NCBI GenBank assembly: GCA_021442155.1 | Contig: CM038221.1 | Coordinates: 26,379,906 to 26,443,905 of the forward strand | Length of the DNA stretch: 64,000 nt | DNA from: Cymbidium sinense | Lineage: Eukaryota; Streptophyta; Magnoliopsida; Asparagales; Orchidaceae | Reading direction: 5' to 3' | Shown: one piece after another, positions 11,346 to 23,464 of the stretch | Layout: every line of letters starts with the position of its first letter | Numbering within the stretch: position 1 is the first letter of the stretch | Translations under genes and position numbers: made by a program | Notes under the pieces: generated by a model | What the model was told of the DNA's origin: nothing | Database searches by the model: none | What the model saw: the letters and a program-made list of their open reading frames with translations, nothing else

Positions 11346-11394
11346 CATCTATATTTTCTAACATATTTTGTATTTGTTTAGCCGTAAATGGTTA

Positions 11395-13330
11395 ATGACC
11401 CAAATTTGAGAAACTCCTCAGCACTGCTCGAATGAAACGAGGCATATGTAATCAGTGACTATGCACATCAAATTGGTGTTGAAGGACCATACTAGTTATT
11501 GGCCAAACTCAAAGAAATTGAAATCAAAAGATTTTCTATGTGCAAAAGTCGGTCAAGAAGTCCGCGCCTAAATAGCTTAACAAAATTCCAAAAGTTGATA
11601 CAAGAACCGGTTGTCCACCATGATTAGATTCTGTTAATTTGGAGGGGAATTGACGATTAAAAAATATACGTAAAGTCATAATCATTCTCGACGACCTACA
11701 TCTTCTCGTGATCACATGCATTAGCGATGAAAAAAGCGTCCGTGTTGAAGACAATGAGGTCGGTATTAGAGCAACCGATGCATTCATATCTAACGAAAGT
11801 TGGCATAGAAATATCGTTCACCAAAAGAGATGCTTTCAATTTTATTGAAAGAGAAAAGATCGAGGATTGTGAATGGTGATGGTAATGCATTAATCTTGTT
11901 TAAGGAAAGGCACGGATGGGATGTTTGGGATGTGCAAGTTGATGAGTCGGATTGCTTAGTAAGTTTTTTTTTAATGGCATGTCAGGATAGAATATGATTG
12001 TTTTGGGATGTGATAATTTTGATACAAGCTATCGACACAATAAATATAATCTCGTTTGTGCCCTCTTGTTGAGTGAATCATCATGGCAAAATGTATTATT
12101 TGGAGTAGCTTTTATTAAGAGACAATTGAGTCATTCTCATGGCTATTCCAAATATTCTTCTGCTAATGAATGACACATCCTATAACAATATTCACGATCA
12201 AGATCGCTATGGTGAGAGCTATTGAAATTGTATTGCGTACATCATCATAGGTTGTGCCAATGGCATATTTCAAAGAAAGCTCCTTCCAAGGTTCATTGCT
12301 TTAATAGTAATAAGATAAGTAAGGCCTATTTTATAAATGCAGTAAGTGTGACTGAGGAAGAGTTTAAAGAGGCTTGCCATGCTAGAAGAAGGCAATTTGC
12401 ATGATCATGCTTGATTGTCCGAGCTTTATAAGATTAGATCCAAGTGGTCCATGATTCAAGACTCATTCTGCATGGGTATCTTGTCAACGCAACGTAGTGA
12501 GTCCACTAACAATGTATGTCATGGAATATCTAAACCAACAAGTTCGCTCACAGATTGTTTCTTGGGGTTGGAGAAGGTTATGGAGACATGGCATCGGAAT
12601 GAACATGATGAAGACTTCAAGTGTAGCTACCATCGATTGTTCTGTTGAACCCCAATTCTAAAAAAAGTCGCTATATTTATACAAGAAAGGTTTACACTGT
12701 TTGAAGAGGAATTTTGCATGGGGTTGGCATCAAGAACTAAGTCGATGACGCACCATGGAGTATTTGAGAAACTTAGAGAATAAAATGCATCCAAAACATG
12801 TCGTATTTCGATAGACTACCCTAGAAGTGACTTGTACTTGCAAAAAATTTGAGATGATGGGATTACTTTGTGCCCATTGTATAAGTTCTTAGTCGAAGAT
12901 GTTGCACATTCGGACAAGTATCTTCTCATGCGATGGTCTACTGAGCAAAGAGGGATATTTACATTGATAGTGCATACAAAATTAAGAGATGTGGCTACAG
13001 ATGGAAATGCTTCTGGCATTATTTTTTGGAACCACATAAGTCGATATGCATATCAAATAAGCATTAGGGCACAGGGCAATAAGAGAGCTGAAGACTATAT
13101 GCTTGGATCCCTAGAAAAATTATATGATGATGTCGACTCTATAATAAGTGGAATTCTCCTCCAACCGATAAGCTTAAGAAGAAGAAGTTAACCACGTGAT
13201 AAGGGAAAAGACATCTTAAAAGATCCGCTAAGCAACGCCCAAAGGGTGTTTCCAACTCAAGGCTTAAGGGATATTGGGAGAGATCCAAGAAAGCCAAGAG
13301 TAATTTTCTACTTGATATTTTTTTGGTATT
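11395..13330 (+). pseudogene. FAR1/FHY3-type MULE transposase pseudogene
   Basis: This would be the DDE-type transposase acting on the element's ends. Domains appear in family order but in changing frames. FAR1 DNA-binding domain: DYAHQIGVE near 11440, KDFLCAKVGQ near 11530, TRTGCP near 11600, KSHNHS near 11675. MULE transposase core: CDNFDTSYRHNKYN near 12010-12050 (first Asp), HDQD near 12195, HRLCQWHISKKAPSKVHCFN at 12240-12300, then ELYKIRSKW and LSTQRSESTN (about 12420-12510). SWIM zinc finger: CTCKKFEMMGLLCAHC at 12832-12880, with its C-x-C and C-x-H ligands intact. DKYLLMRWSTEQRG follows, then the C-terminal GVSNSRLKGYWERSKKAKSN near 13245-13305. Stops and frameshifts occur throughout, so it is inactive as read. 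It lies between arrays A and B. Confidence 0.85.
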
Positions 13331-13679
13331 TTAAATATTGTTGTTAATCTTCAAACCCTTCTATTTTTGGTGCGTAAACCAAACTATACCGATATGCTAA
13401 TGTGTCCTCACAAGTTGCATCACCGCTATGCCAAAGTGTTTTTCAGATATGCACATAATATCACACATCGATGTCAAAAAAAGTATCAACCTAATGTTCT
13501 ACATGCAGAATTTAACTCGAGCTCCACAATGAAACAATCACAAGGGTACACTAACCGATGATGGATATTATCAGGAAAATATTTTGATGCATCCAATTTT
13601 GATGTATTTAGAGGAGATTTAACTCTCTTTTTTTTTGTAGCTCTTTAAGCAATAGTGATTGAGTTAATCCTCACAAAAT
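13331..13679 (+). other. Spacer after the transposase with a short unassigned frame
   Basis: A 64-residue open frame at 13367-13561 (PHKLHHRYAKVFFRYAHNIT) matches nothing I recognise. It may be 3' sequence of the transposase transcript. Otherwise the stretch is AT-rich and runs into array B. Confidence 0.35.
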
Positions 13680-15295
13680 AGATCAATTTTGACCTTTTTA
13701 TTTTTTTTCCAACTCCTTATGATTGTGCATTATAAAGGAAGCATTTGCGATGATTTGGGTGGTATTTGTGCATTAACTTACCTCTTTGAGGGTAGAACAT
13801 TTTTTGACGCTTTTTTCGTTTTGGCCAATTTGACAAGACCTCATGTACCTCTTTGAGTGGTACAATTTGACCTATTTTTGTTTTTTTTTTGCCAACTTTA
13901 TGATTATGTTTAACATTGCAAAGGAAACATTTGAGATTGTTTGGGTGATTTTGGGTGCATCTCAGACTCTGCCTCTTGAGGGTCTGCACTTTTGTCCTTT
14001 TTCCTATTTTTTTTGCCAACTCTTATGATTATGTTTAGTATTATAATGGAAGCATTTAGGTTGAGGGTATTGTAGACATGGTACCTCTTTGGAGGGTACA
14101 ATTTTGACCTAGGTTTTTTTGCCAACTTCTTATGATTATGTTTAGAACATTGCAAGGAAGCATTTGGAGATTGTTTGGGTGATTTTGGGTGGGTATTTTG
14201 CATCTATACCTTGTGTACCTCTTTAGAGGGTACAAACATTTTTTGATCTTTTTTTCTAGTTTTTTTTTCCAACTCCTTATGATTATGTTTAGAACATTAT
14301 AATGGAAGCATGCTTTGATGGTTTCTAGGTGGTTTAGCATCAGACCTGTACCTCTTGAGGGTACGACCTTTTTTTGATCTTTTTTCCGCTTTTTTCCAAC
14401 TATGATTATGTTTGTATAATCATTTGATGGCGCTTCAGTGGTTTCGGTGGTTTAGTGCATTCATTCGTGTACCTCTTTGAGGGTATAGACCTTTTTTGAT
14501 CTTTTTTTTTTCCAACTCCTGATTATGTTTAACATTATAATGGAAGCATTTGATGGCGCTTGGGTGGTTTTGGTTAGTGCAGACCAGATGTACCTCTTTG
14601 AGGGTAGACCTTTTTGATCTTTTTTTTTGCCAACTCCTTATGATTATGTAGACATTATAATGGAAGCATTTGATGCGCTTGATGGTTTTGGTGGTTTAGT
14701 GCATCAGACTGTACCTTTTGAGGGTACACCTTTTTGATCTTTTTTTTTCCTTTTTTGCCAACTCCTTATGATTATGTTTAGAACATTATAATGGAAGCAT
14801 TTGATGGCGGTGATTTTGGTGGTTTTGCATAGACTCATGTACCTCTTTGAGGGTACGACCTTTTGATCTTTTTCCGCTTTTTTTGCCAACTCCTTATGAT
14901 TATGTGAACATTATAATGGAAGCATTTGATGCGGTTTGGGTGATTTTGGTGGTGCACCAGACTCTTTGAGGGTACACCTTTTTTGATCTTTTTTTTTTTT
15001 TTTTTTTGCCAACTCCATGATTATATTTTAGAACATTATAATGGAAGCATTTGATGTTGGGTTTTGGTGGTTTAGTGCATCAGTACTTTGAGGGTACAAA
15101 CCTTTTTTTGTTCTTTTTTTTTTTTTTTTTGCCAACTCCTTATGATTATGTATTAGAGCATTATAATGGAAGCATTTGACGCTGGTGGTTTGGTGGTTTA
15201 GTGCATTCAGACTGTACCTCTTTGAGGGTACGACCTTTTTTTTTGATCTTTTTTATTTTTTTTTGCCAACTTCTTATGATTATGTTTAGCATTCC
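13680..15295 (+). repeat. Subterminal-type tandem array B, same unit and orientation as A
   Basis: About 14 units follow the transposase gene. The GAGGGTA block occurs near 13788, 13979, 14092, 14226, 14357, 14478, 14602, 14719, 14848, 14968, 15088 and 15224. The best-preserved copies, about 14600-15250, are 117-136 bp. Compared with A, the block after the hairpin often reads TTTTTTGATCTTTTTT instead of TTTTGACCTTTTTT. Confidence 0.9.
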
Positions 15296-16495
15296 AAAGG
15301 ATATATTATAATCTATTATAAAAATTCGAGACTCAGAATCGAATAAATTTCCAAAGTATATATTATAAAAATTTATTATATTTAACTTTAAATCATTGAA
15401 CTAATATCTAAAATTTAAAATATATATGCACATGAATAATAGAAATTCTCAATATTTTGAGTTACCATAAAATGAAGTTTTTAAACTCGAATAGATTCAT
15501 AAGACATCTTAATTTATATAATTGTTCAAATCAATGATTTCGATTTTGATTTAACTCAAGAAAATCCCCACTCCATAATGTATTAATCATTAACATCAAT
15601 CAATATCAATCCTAATGTGACAAAGCATAAATTCTCTAAATATGTTCAAAGTGAGAAAAAAATATGACATGTTAAGCACAACTAAGCAACAATCTACCCT
15701 AATAAATAGAATTACTAATCAACATTTACCTCACAATCAGAAATATAAAAAATATATATAGCTTCAACAAACCACACTACTTAATTAAATCATCACGATA
15801 TAACTACAGCATATCAACTAAATATATTTAACAAATATTAATCATAAAACAAACAATGAGCCATTTCCGTGAGCAAAAAAAAACCTAAGCATTTATTCAA
15901 AGGGTACTTCTTTGACTCAATATTTGATCTTCAATCATTGTTCACTTTATTTTGAAAGGTAATAGATCCATATCATATGTGAAAATATACAATAATCACT
16001 CTTCATGGGGAAATGCTCAATATTCAAGGAAAATATACAATAGAATCACTCTTATGGCGGGGAAATCACTATTCACGCCAAGTCATCTTCTTCTTCTCTA
16101 TTGTGTGACTTGCTCGAGGAGAAGTCAAGCAGAACAGAGAGAGGATGAGTTCCTCCCATTGATCTCTTCACAAGACTTTAAGAAGAGCTGAATTAGCTTT
16201 GGGAGCTTCACCGATCGATGCGCACTTCATAGAAGTCTTCAGCGAATAAAATATCATCCCAGGTCCATGCACTTCAACTAGATGAGATGAGAGAGGAGAA
16301 GTTAAAAAAAGCAGAGTAAAATATCATCCTAGGTCTATGCACTTCAACAAAAAATAGCTAAGTCTTCAAAGCCACCTAGCAGATGCATTAAACAAAATCC
16401 TATATCAAACAAAATAATATGTTCTCACTTGATTTTAAGTCCCAAACAAAATGTAAATATATTCATATTTTCTATCCTATTCTACCCACAATCGA
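15296..16495. other. AT-rich spacer with two short duplications
   Basis: No gene is visible. Near 15980-16075 a ~50-bp segment containing AAAATATACAATA and TCACTCTTCATGGGG occurs twice in altered form. Near 16245-16350 a segment with AAAATATCATCC..AGGTC and ATGCACTTCAAC occurs twice, about 80 bp apart. Confidence 0.5.
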
Positions 16496-16499
16496 GGTT

Positions 16500-17250
16500 T
16501 TGATTGCCGCTTCCATGTATTTGCAAAACATTCCGACACTATTTTCTTGACCGTATCCCACTCACTATGTCGATTGGCCATTTCCTTGGATTGCTCGCAA
16601 AAGCCTGCCCAGCATCTTCAACAAGTAATTTGATCTAAATAGTCATAACAAAATTTCAATAAATTGGACCAGGAAAAAAAAAGTAAAGATGAACCAAATT
16701 TGAAAACAGTTCTTACAATCTCAGGAAAAATGCTCTTATGGGTTGGTTTGGGCAATGAGTCATAAAATACTGCCTCGATTTAATATCCAACCAAGAGTGT
16801 CCAAAGGTCGATTATCTATAACCGGCAAGATTAACTCACACACATCCGCAAAGATATGCGATGAACATCTTGCTTTCCATCTTCCGTAACTCACAGAGAA
16901 AGAAGAGAATGATTACACATTATAGCTTTCATCTAAACAAACAAGAACTGAATCGTAATACCGAACATTCCTGTGGGGTAACATACCCAATGCAAGCATG
17001 AAATGTACAAATATGGGACATACAAAATCGTAGAAGCATTTCTAAGTAAGAAGCGGGCATCAATGTGCATCCGAGATATTGATCCGTCAAGAACTCATCA
17101 TCGACCGCCTCGTCAATAATGATATTCCACCATGAATATCAGATCATCCCTACAATAATAAATATTTTAAAGTGATCTCAACGAACGAATAGGTTATTTT
17201 AATGATGAAGGACCGACGAGGTTTGACTTACTTGTCCTCAACCGAGCATC
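16500..17250 (-). pseudogene. Ulp1/C48 (SUMO-protease-like) peptidase pseudogene carried by the MULE
   Basis: Ulp1 peptidases are cysteine proteases that mature SUMO and remove it from targets; MULE-borne copies have unproven roles. On the minus strand I read ADVCELILPVIDNR, one frame change, WTLLVG, a stop, then IEAVFYDSLPKPTHKSIFPE (16860-16735). This is the HW...V..D-S-L core of the family, with the His position lost at the frame change. After a likely intron, KWPIDIV and GQENSVGMFCKYMEAA follow (16600-16500). That is the Q-x-N-x-x-D-C-G region, but the D-C pair holding the catalytic Cys is missing. Upstream, EAVDDEFLTDQYLGCT (about 17110-17070) may be part of the same gene. It is inactive as read. 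It is transcribed toward the transposase gene. Confidence 0.65.
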
Positions 17251-18960
17251 AATGCTCGGGCTCAACTGATGATTCATTATGAATGATGCCATGAGAAATA
17301 TCTACAGAATATATTACCCTAAATGATGGTTCCTACCTCATCTGTAAACCTATAAAATAATTTAGATGATGCTGTAATTAACAATTTGGATCAGATCATT
17401 ATTAATAATGCCTGCCTCCACCACCACATAGCGTACCTGGGTCATCGACCTTTATTGCCTCATCTGCAAACCTAAAAAAAATTTAGTGAAAGACTATTTC
17501 TATTATCTCAAATTTAAAAAAGTAACTTAATACCTCTTCGTTGAGTGGAGGCCACCACATTTGTTCTTGCTCGAGACTTCCTGTGTGTGTGAAAGGGGAA
17601 GTAACTTTTCCTCTTCTTATCTCACGAGCTTTAACACCACGCCAATGTCGCCAATTACAGTTTCTGAGCATCATGTAGTGGTGGCCTCCACAAGAACTTC
17701 TCCTACTCAATTCCACGGCTTCCCCTTTTGAAGTATCCAACTCAAGCTCCCTGTGGTAGCCTCCACAAGAGCTTCCTCTACCCTCCTCGGGTCAGACACA
17801 GGGTCTCCCTGGTACCATCAGCTCCTGGTAGCCTCCTCAAGAGTTTCCCTGGTGACCCCTAGAACCTCCCCGCATTTAGGGTAGGACCGCACTGGATAAC
17901 ATCCTCGATAGCAAAGAAGAACCCAAATCAAGCCCATCCAACCTCTTGTTGTATGGAAAGACGACATCGCTCTCTGTCCTTCAAACCTCCAAACATCCTC
18001 TCCACCGCAAAGTCTACTGTGAAGCAGAGGGCGAAAACACCTGACGGGAGAATATCGAGAGAGATATAAGGAGAGTCAGCTTAATTGGACTTAAAATGGG
18101 ACTACTATCTGCCCACATGTGTAGATTGTTGGGCAAGGGACTCGAAGGAGCCACCTCGCCTTCCAATAAGTCCTCGAATGAAAGGCACTGTGGTAAAAGG
18201 ATAAAAATTTTGAAGACATACAACATAAATAAATATACATTCTTATTTGAACTAAGTGATATGTCACCGCATCCCAAACCAAGGAAAGCATTTTTGGGAA
18301 CTCTATTTTAGCCCATCGCAAAGATAATGGCTTGCAGGTTCGATGATGAAGCTTATGATGCTTATGTCACCATATCTACAATGAATATATTAAACAGTAA
18401 ACTTCAAGACATTATATTTCACATTAATGGAGATATAAAACATACCATTAGAAGAGTGACAAATCCACTCATGTAACCAGCTGCCCTCTGGGTTTGAATC
18501 TTTGATGCAATAACATCAAATTGAAAGACTAGGAAGTCCCAAATGGCATCCCGCCAAAGCTCTATCTATATCATCGAAGCAATCAATTCATGCCACCCCT
18601 GTAATTGTGATATACAAAAATAGATTTGAAATGTATATACAAAGACAAAGGTGCAGTAACGAGCCATCTCAATTCTCGATTAGTCCGATGAGTCAACATG
18701 GGATTGCCATACAACCTTCTCCCTCGCATCCCTATCATCAATGCAACTTCATCAGGTGAAAGGAATATGCCCACCCAAGAAGAAAGCTTGTTTTTTTTAT
18801 GTCCCAAAGAAGACAGATCGATGTAATGGCAACCAGTCTTGCTTGATGGGAGTCTAATGAATTGATGGAGATGAAGCTTTAAAATGTCGGGTTTCATCAA
18901 GAAAGCGTGTATTATCGAACACATTTCTCACAAGTACATCAAGTTATCCTTTTCCTAAAA
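17251..18960 (-). other. Putative 5' region of the Ulp1-like gene, unassigned frames
   Basis: No domain is recognised. At 17483-17880 (minus strand) there is a degenerate repeat whose translation recurs as S-C-G-G-(H/Y)-H separated by about 20 residues; on DNA level it is GTGG(T/A)GGCCTCCACAAG-like. At 18583-18924 a 113-residue minus-strand frame (MCSIIHAFLMKPDILKLHLH at its start) ends near array C. MULE-borne Ulp1 genes often have long, poorly conserved N-terminal parts, so these may be exons of the same gene. That is inference. Confidence 0.35.
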
Positions 18961-18984
18961 ACTTCAAAGATAAGTAATTAGTCA

Positions 18985-21605
18985 AAAGGTCCTGATCCTC
19001 CAAAGAGGTACACAGGTACGACTAAACCACGTAAATCACTAAACCCAATCAAGTGCTTAAATGCCCTATACATAATCATAGGCAAAATAATCAAAAGGTC
19101 AAAATGTCAGACTCCAAAGTGGGTACAAATGCAAAATACCCACCCAAAATCACCCAACCGCCATCAAATGCTTCCTTGAAATGCCCTAAACATAATCATA
19201 AGAAGTTGGCAAAAAAATGGAAAAAAAACAAAATTCTCCAAAGAGGTACATAGAGGCATGCAACTAAACCACCCAAACCACCCAAACCGCCATCAAATGC
19301 TTCCATTATAATGAAACATAATCATAAGGAGTTGGCAAAAAAATCAAAAGGTCAGAATTCTCCAAAGAGGTACAAGGTACGTATGCACTAAACCACCCGT
19401 AAACCACCCAAACCGCATCAAATGCTTCCTTTATAATGCCTACATAATCATAAGAAGTCAAAAAAAAATGAAAAAAGGTCAAAATGGTCTCAGATTCCTC
19501 CAAAGGTACATGGTACAGATGCAAACCACCCAGAAACTACCCAAACTGTCATCAAATGCTTCCATTATAATGCCCTATACATAATCATAAGAAGTTGGCA
19601 AAATAAACCGAAAAGGTCAAAATGATCTACCTCCAAAGAGGTACACAGAGTACGATGCACTAAACCAAATACCAAACCGCCATCAAATGCTTCGTAATGC
19701 CCTAAACATAATCATAAGGAGTTGGAAAAAAAAATAATGGAAAAGAATGGTCAAAATGGTCCAGACTCCAAAGAGGTACAGTGGTAAAGATGCACTAAAC
19801 CACCCAAAACCACCCAAACTGCCATCAAATGCTTTCTTTGTAATGCCCTATACATCATAAGAAGTTGGCAAAATAAACCGGAAAAAGGTCAAAATGATCG
19901 TACTCCAAAGAGGTACACTGGTACGATGCAAAATACCACCCAATATCACCCAAACCGCCATCAAATGCTTCTTTTAATGCCCTAAACATAATCATAAGAG
20001 TTGCAAAAAACTGGAAAAAATGTCAAAATGGTCTCAGTTCTCCAAAGAGGTATAGGGTACGATGCACTAAACCACCCTAAACCACCCAAACCATCAAATT
20101 CTTCCATTATAATGTTCTAAACATAATCATAAGGAGTTGACAAAAAAAAACTGAAAAAAGATCAAAATGGTCTGTATCTCCAAAGAGGTACAGTACGATG
20201 CACTAAACCACCAAACCACCCAAATCACATCATCAAATGCTTCCTTTATAATGCCCTACATAATCATAAGAAGTTGGCAAAATAAAGATCAAAATGACCA
20301 GTACCCTCCAAAGAGGTACACAAAGATGCATTAAACTAACCAAAACCACCCAAACCATCAAATGCTTCCATTATAATGCTCTAAACATAATCATAAGGAG
20401 TACAAAAAACTGAAAAAGGTCAAAATGGTACCTCCAAAGAGGTACAGATGCAAAAAACCACCCAAAACCACCCAAACCGCCATCAAATGCTTTGTAATGC
20501 TCTAAACATAATCATAAGAAGTTGGCAAAAAACTACAAAAAAGGTCAAAATGATCCAGTACCTCCAAAGAGGTACATAGTACGATGCAAAATACCACCCA
20601 ATATCACCCAAACCGCCATCAAATGCTTCTTATAATGCCTATACATAATCATAAAGTTGGCAAAAAAAACTGCAAAAAAAGTCAAAATGATCTCAATTCC
20701 AAAGAGGTACATATACGATGCACTAAACCACCAAATCACCCAAACCGCCATCAAATGCTTCCATTATAATGTTCTAAACATAATCATGGAGTTGGCAAAA
20801 AAAACTGAAAAGATCAAAATGGTTCAGAATTCTCCAAAGAGGTACACAGAGACGATGCAAAATACCACCTAAAACCACCCAAAACCATCAAATGCTTCCT
20901 TATAATGCCTCTATACATAATCATAAGAGTTGGCAAAATAAACAAAAGGTCAAAGATATATTCTCCAAAGAGGTACTGTACATGCAAAATACCCACCCAA
21001 TATCACCCAAACCGCCATCAAATGCTTCTTTTATAATGCCTAAACATAATAATTATAAGAATTTGACAAAAAAGGTCAAAATGGTTCAATTCTCCAAAGA
21101 GGTACACAGTAATGCACTAAACCACCAAACCACCCAACCGCCATCAAATGCTTCCATTATAATGCTCTAAACATAATCATAAGGAGTTGGCAAAAAAAAT
21201 GGAAAAAAAAAGATCTGATTCTCCAAAGAGGTACATACGATGCACTAAACCACCCAAATCACCCAACCGCCATCAAATGATTCTTTTGCAATACCCCTAC
21301 ATAATCATAAGAAGGCAAAATAAAAAAAAAGGTCAGATTCTCTCCAAAGAGGTACAGAGTACTGATGAAAAACCACCCGTAAATCACCAACCATCAAATG
21401 CTTCCATTATAATGCCCTAAACATAATCATAAGGAAAAAACTAAAAAAGATCAAAATCAGACTCTCCAAAGAGGTACACAGAGTATGACGTGACTAAACC
21501 ACCCAAAACCACCCAAACCGCCATCAAATGCTTCCTTTGAATATAATGAACATAATCTCAAGAAACAAAACCGTAAAAGAGTCTAAAAGTTACCCTCAGA
21601 GAGAT
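18985..21605 (-). repeat. Subterminal tandem array C, inverted copy of A/B units
   Basis: About 20 units are reverse complements of the A/B unit: CTCCAAAGAGGTAC, then ATGCACTAAACCACCCAAA, ACCGCCATCAAATGCTTCC, ATTATAATGCTCTAAACATA and ATCATAAGGAGTTGGCAAAA. Unit starts fall near 18996, 19230, 19361, 19500, 19633, 19763, 19905, 20042, 20178, 20305, 20425, 20565, 20700, 20835, 20963, 21097, 21229, 21345, 21465 and 21590. It lies upstream of the minus-strand Ulp1-like gene. Confidence 0.92.
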
Positions 21606-21955
21606 GAGAGTACGATACAAAATAACATATAAAAAAAATAAATCTTTCACCTGACAAGAGAAGAAGAACAGTAAACCCTAAAATTCAAGTTCAAGAATGA
21701 AATACCTCACGTACCCTACAATACCAATTTATGATTTATATATCATCGAATGACCGACGCCGATCGAGTTGAGCTCAGAAAAAATCCTGGACGAGGAATG
21801 TTGAACGCCTAATGTTTCTCGCTCTTCTCCGCTTAATGCAGTAAATGATTTACAAATGCGTCATTATTACGCCATCGACGCTTATTTGCCTGCCAGTGGA
21901 AATATATTTACAGAACCGTCCGTTATCTCGCTGCTCCATTAATCAATAAAACAAA
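21606..21955. other. Spacer between array C and the right TIR
   Basis: No gene seen. It contains a GGAAATATATTTACAG block near 21900 that pairs with AAATATATTTCC near 9470 on the left, suggesting that it belongs to an extended, decayed TIR. Confidence 0.5.
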
Positions 21956-21959
21956 AAAA

Positions 21960-22024
21960 ACCCGGGATACATTATTCAGTGAGTCGCGTAAAAGCGCAAG
22001 TGACTCCACACGTAATATTTTCTC
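21960..22024 (-). repeat. MULE right terminal inverted repeat
   Basis: The plus strand ends ACGTAATATTTTCTC at 22024, the exact reverse complement of the first 15 bp at 9350. Just inside, GAGTCGCGTAAAAGCGCAAG and TGACTC form an imperfect stem like that of the left end. Confidence 0.75.
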
Positions 22025-22033
22025 GTGTATCAG
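22025..22033. repeat. MULE target site duplication (right)
   Basis: GTGTATCAG, eight of nine bases equal to GTCTATCAG at 9341-9349. Confidence 0.75.
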
Positions 22034-23015
22034 GGACCGGTTCCTATTTTTGCCAAGATCCTAACGAAGCAAAATCTAGTCGTCGACTGGCCTCAACGAT
22101 TCAGCTACTCTTCTCAGTTCACTTCTCTCTCTCACCATCTTTGATGCTCTGCAATGCCGTGTGCCAAGCTTGTCAACCTTTTAAGCATTTCTCTCGCCGA
22201 GGAAGGCGAAGAATGTCTGTCCTTTGCTCTATTATCTTATTAGGTCAACCTTTCTTCTTCCCCTGATCCAGTATCTAGAACTAGGGTTTTCCCACTCCCC
22301 ATAATGGCCTTAAATAAAAATGGCTATCCTAATCCTTTAAGATCTATCGGCGGCTCGCCGCTTGGAGGAGGTATGTCCCCCTCGCCAGCAACTCATCCCC
22401 CACCTTCGTACCCCTCCGCAACTCTAGTCTCCGTCTACCTCTCCCTTCACGACCTTCTTCCTGCCCCATGCCAACTCCCAATCTCTACAAGCCCACCTTG
22501 CCGCCCGGTGACAGAACTCTGTGCTCCCGCCTGGCACCTCTATATCCTAGTTGGCACTCTCTGGTGGCCCCAAGAAACCGCTCCAAATGCTTCCTGCCTT
22601 GTTTGTTCACTCATTTTCAACAGCAGCTGCTATCCAGAGCTTCAAGTTTGACGAACTAACGCCTGCGGCGAAGCGGAAAAAGACGAAACTCCTTCCAGAT
22701 CGTGTTACCGCACTGCTACCTGAATTGACACTCTACAAACAATTACTTGAGTTCGAGGCATGGGTTGATGCTACTCTTTATTGGAAGAAGGTTGATTTCC
22801 AAGAATCCTGAAAACTACACCTACGTCATAGAAAACCGTCAGGGTCAATGTTTTTAACCTTTTAATATTTTTGCCAACAGAAAAGAATGGATTTAGATCA
22901 GAAGAACATTGAACCACCATCATGATCTCTCAAGATTATTGGAAGGATATTGGAGGATGGAGTGTTTTCTAATTCGGTGGAGGCATTGTCTCATTCAAAT
23001 CCCTTATATTCTAAG

Positions 23016-23464
23016 TGTTAGAACTAAGAGTCCGTGGAGACACCCACAAAGCTTGGAATATACTAAGAAGTGTAAAAGAGAAGAGCGGGAAAAGAAAGTT
23101 TTAAGAATCTTTAGAAATTCTCCGGGAAAATATAATAGTTGAGAGCTGAGGGCCTATTTATTGGTTTGGTTGATGCAACACTCTTCTCATATTTACATTT
23201 TTATCATTGTACAATAATAAAACAAAATAAATTCTTCAAGTCTTGGATAGAATATCTTTCATTCATCAATCTGAGTCGTATTCGTAATGCGGGATTTGAT
23301 GAATTCCAGACTGCTAAATACTAATTTGATGATGTCGTATACTAGATGGATTATTACTGAACTGACTTTGTTGATTATATTCCAATCATTGACATTGATT
23401 GAGATCTTTTATAATATTGATAAATGTATGGTAGACCTTAACTTGGAGGGTGATTGGCTATACA
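23016..23464. mobile_element. 449-bp solo LTR inside the SNF12 pseudogene
   Basis: It begins TGTTAGAACTAAGAGTCC and ends GATTGGCTATACA, with TG...CA ends. CTAAG lies on both sides (23011-23015 and 23465-23469) as a 5-bp target duplication. Removing it and one CTAAG joins the codons of NPLYSK directly to FSSFF, as in the family. The TGTTAGAA start is common in Ty1/copia LTRs, but no coding sequence is present to prove the class. Confidence 0.8.

Larger units (their letters stand above)
9350..22024. mobile_element. 12.7-kb Mutator-like element with FAR1-type transposase and Ulp1-like gene
   Basis: The ends are inverted repeats: GAGAAAATATTACGT at 9350 and its reverse complement ending at 22024, 15 bp perfect then imperfect for about 50 bp. 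A 9-bp duplication (8/9) lies outside. Inside, in order: array A (+), transposase (+), array B (+), AT-rich spacer, Ulp1-like gene (-), array C (inverted). MULEs carrying Ulp1/C48 peptidase sequence are known in plants (KAONASHI, CUMULE types). Here both genes are broken, so the copy cannot move by itself. The inverted arrays extend the inverted-repeat character far inward. Confidence in the element boundaries is good because ends and duplication agree independently of the coding evidence. Confidence 0.82.

Noticed and set aside
9795..11364. Several open frames of 60-110 residues on the minus strand, all with similar peptides
   Set aside because: They are translations of the tandem unit, start at random points and are not conserved as proteins.
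9820..15295. Regularly spaced short repeats resembling a CRISPR array
   Set aside because: The spacers are also repeated, units are about 120-135 bp, and the surroundings are eukaryotic transposons.
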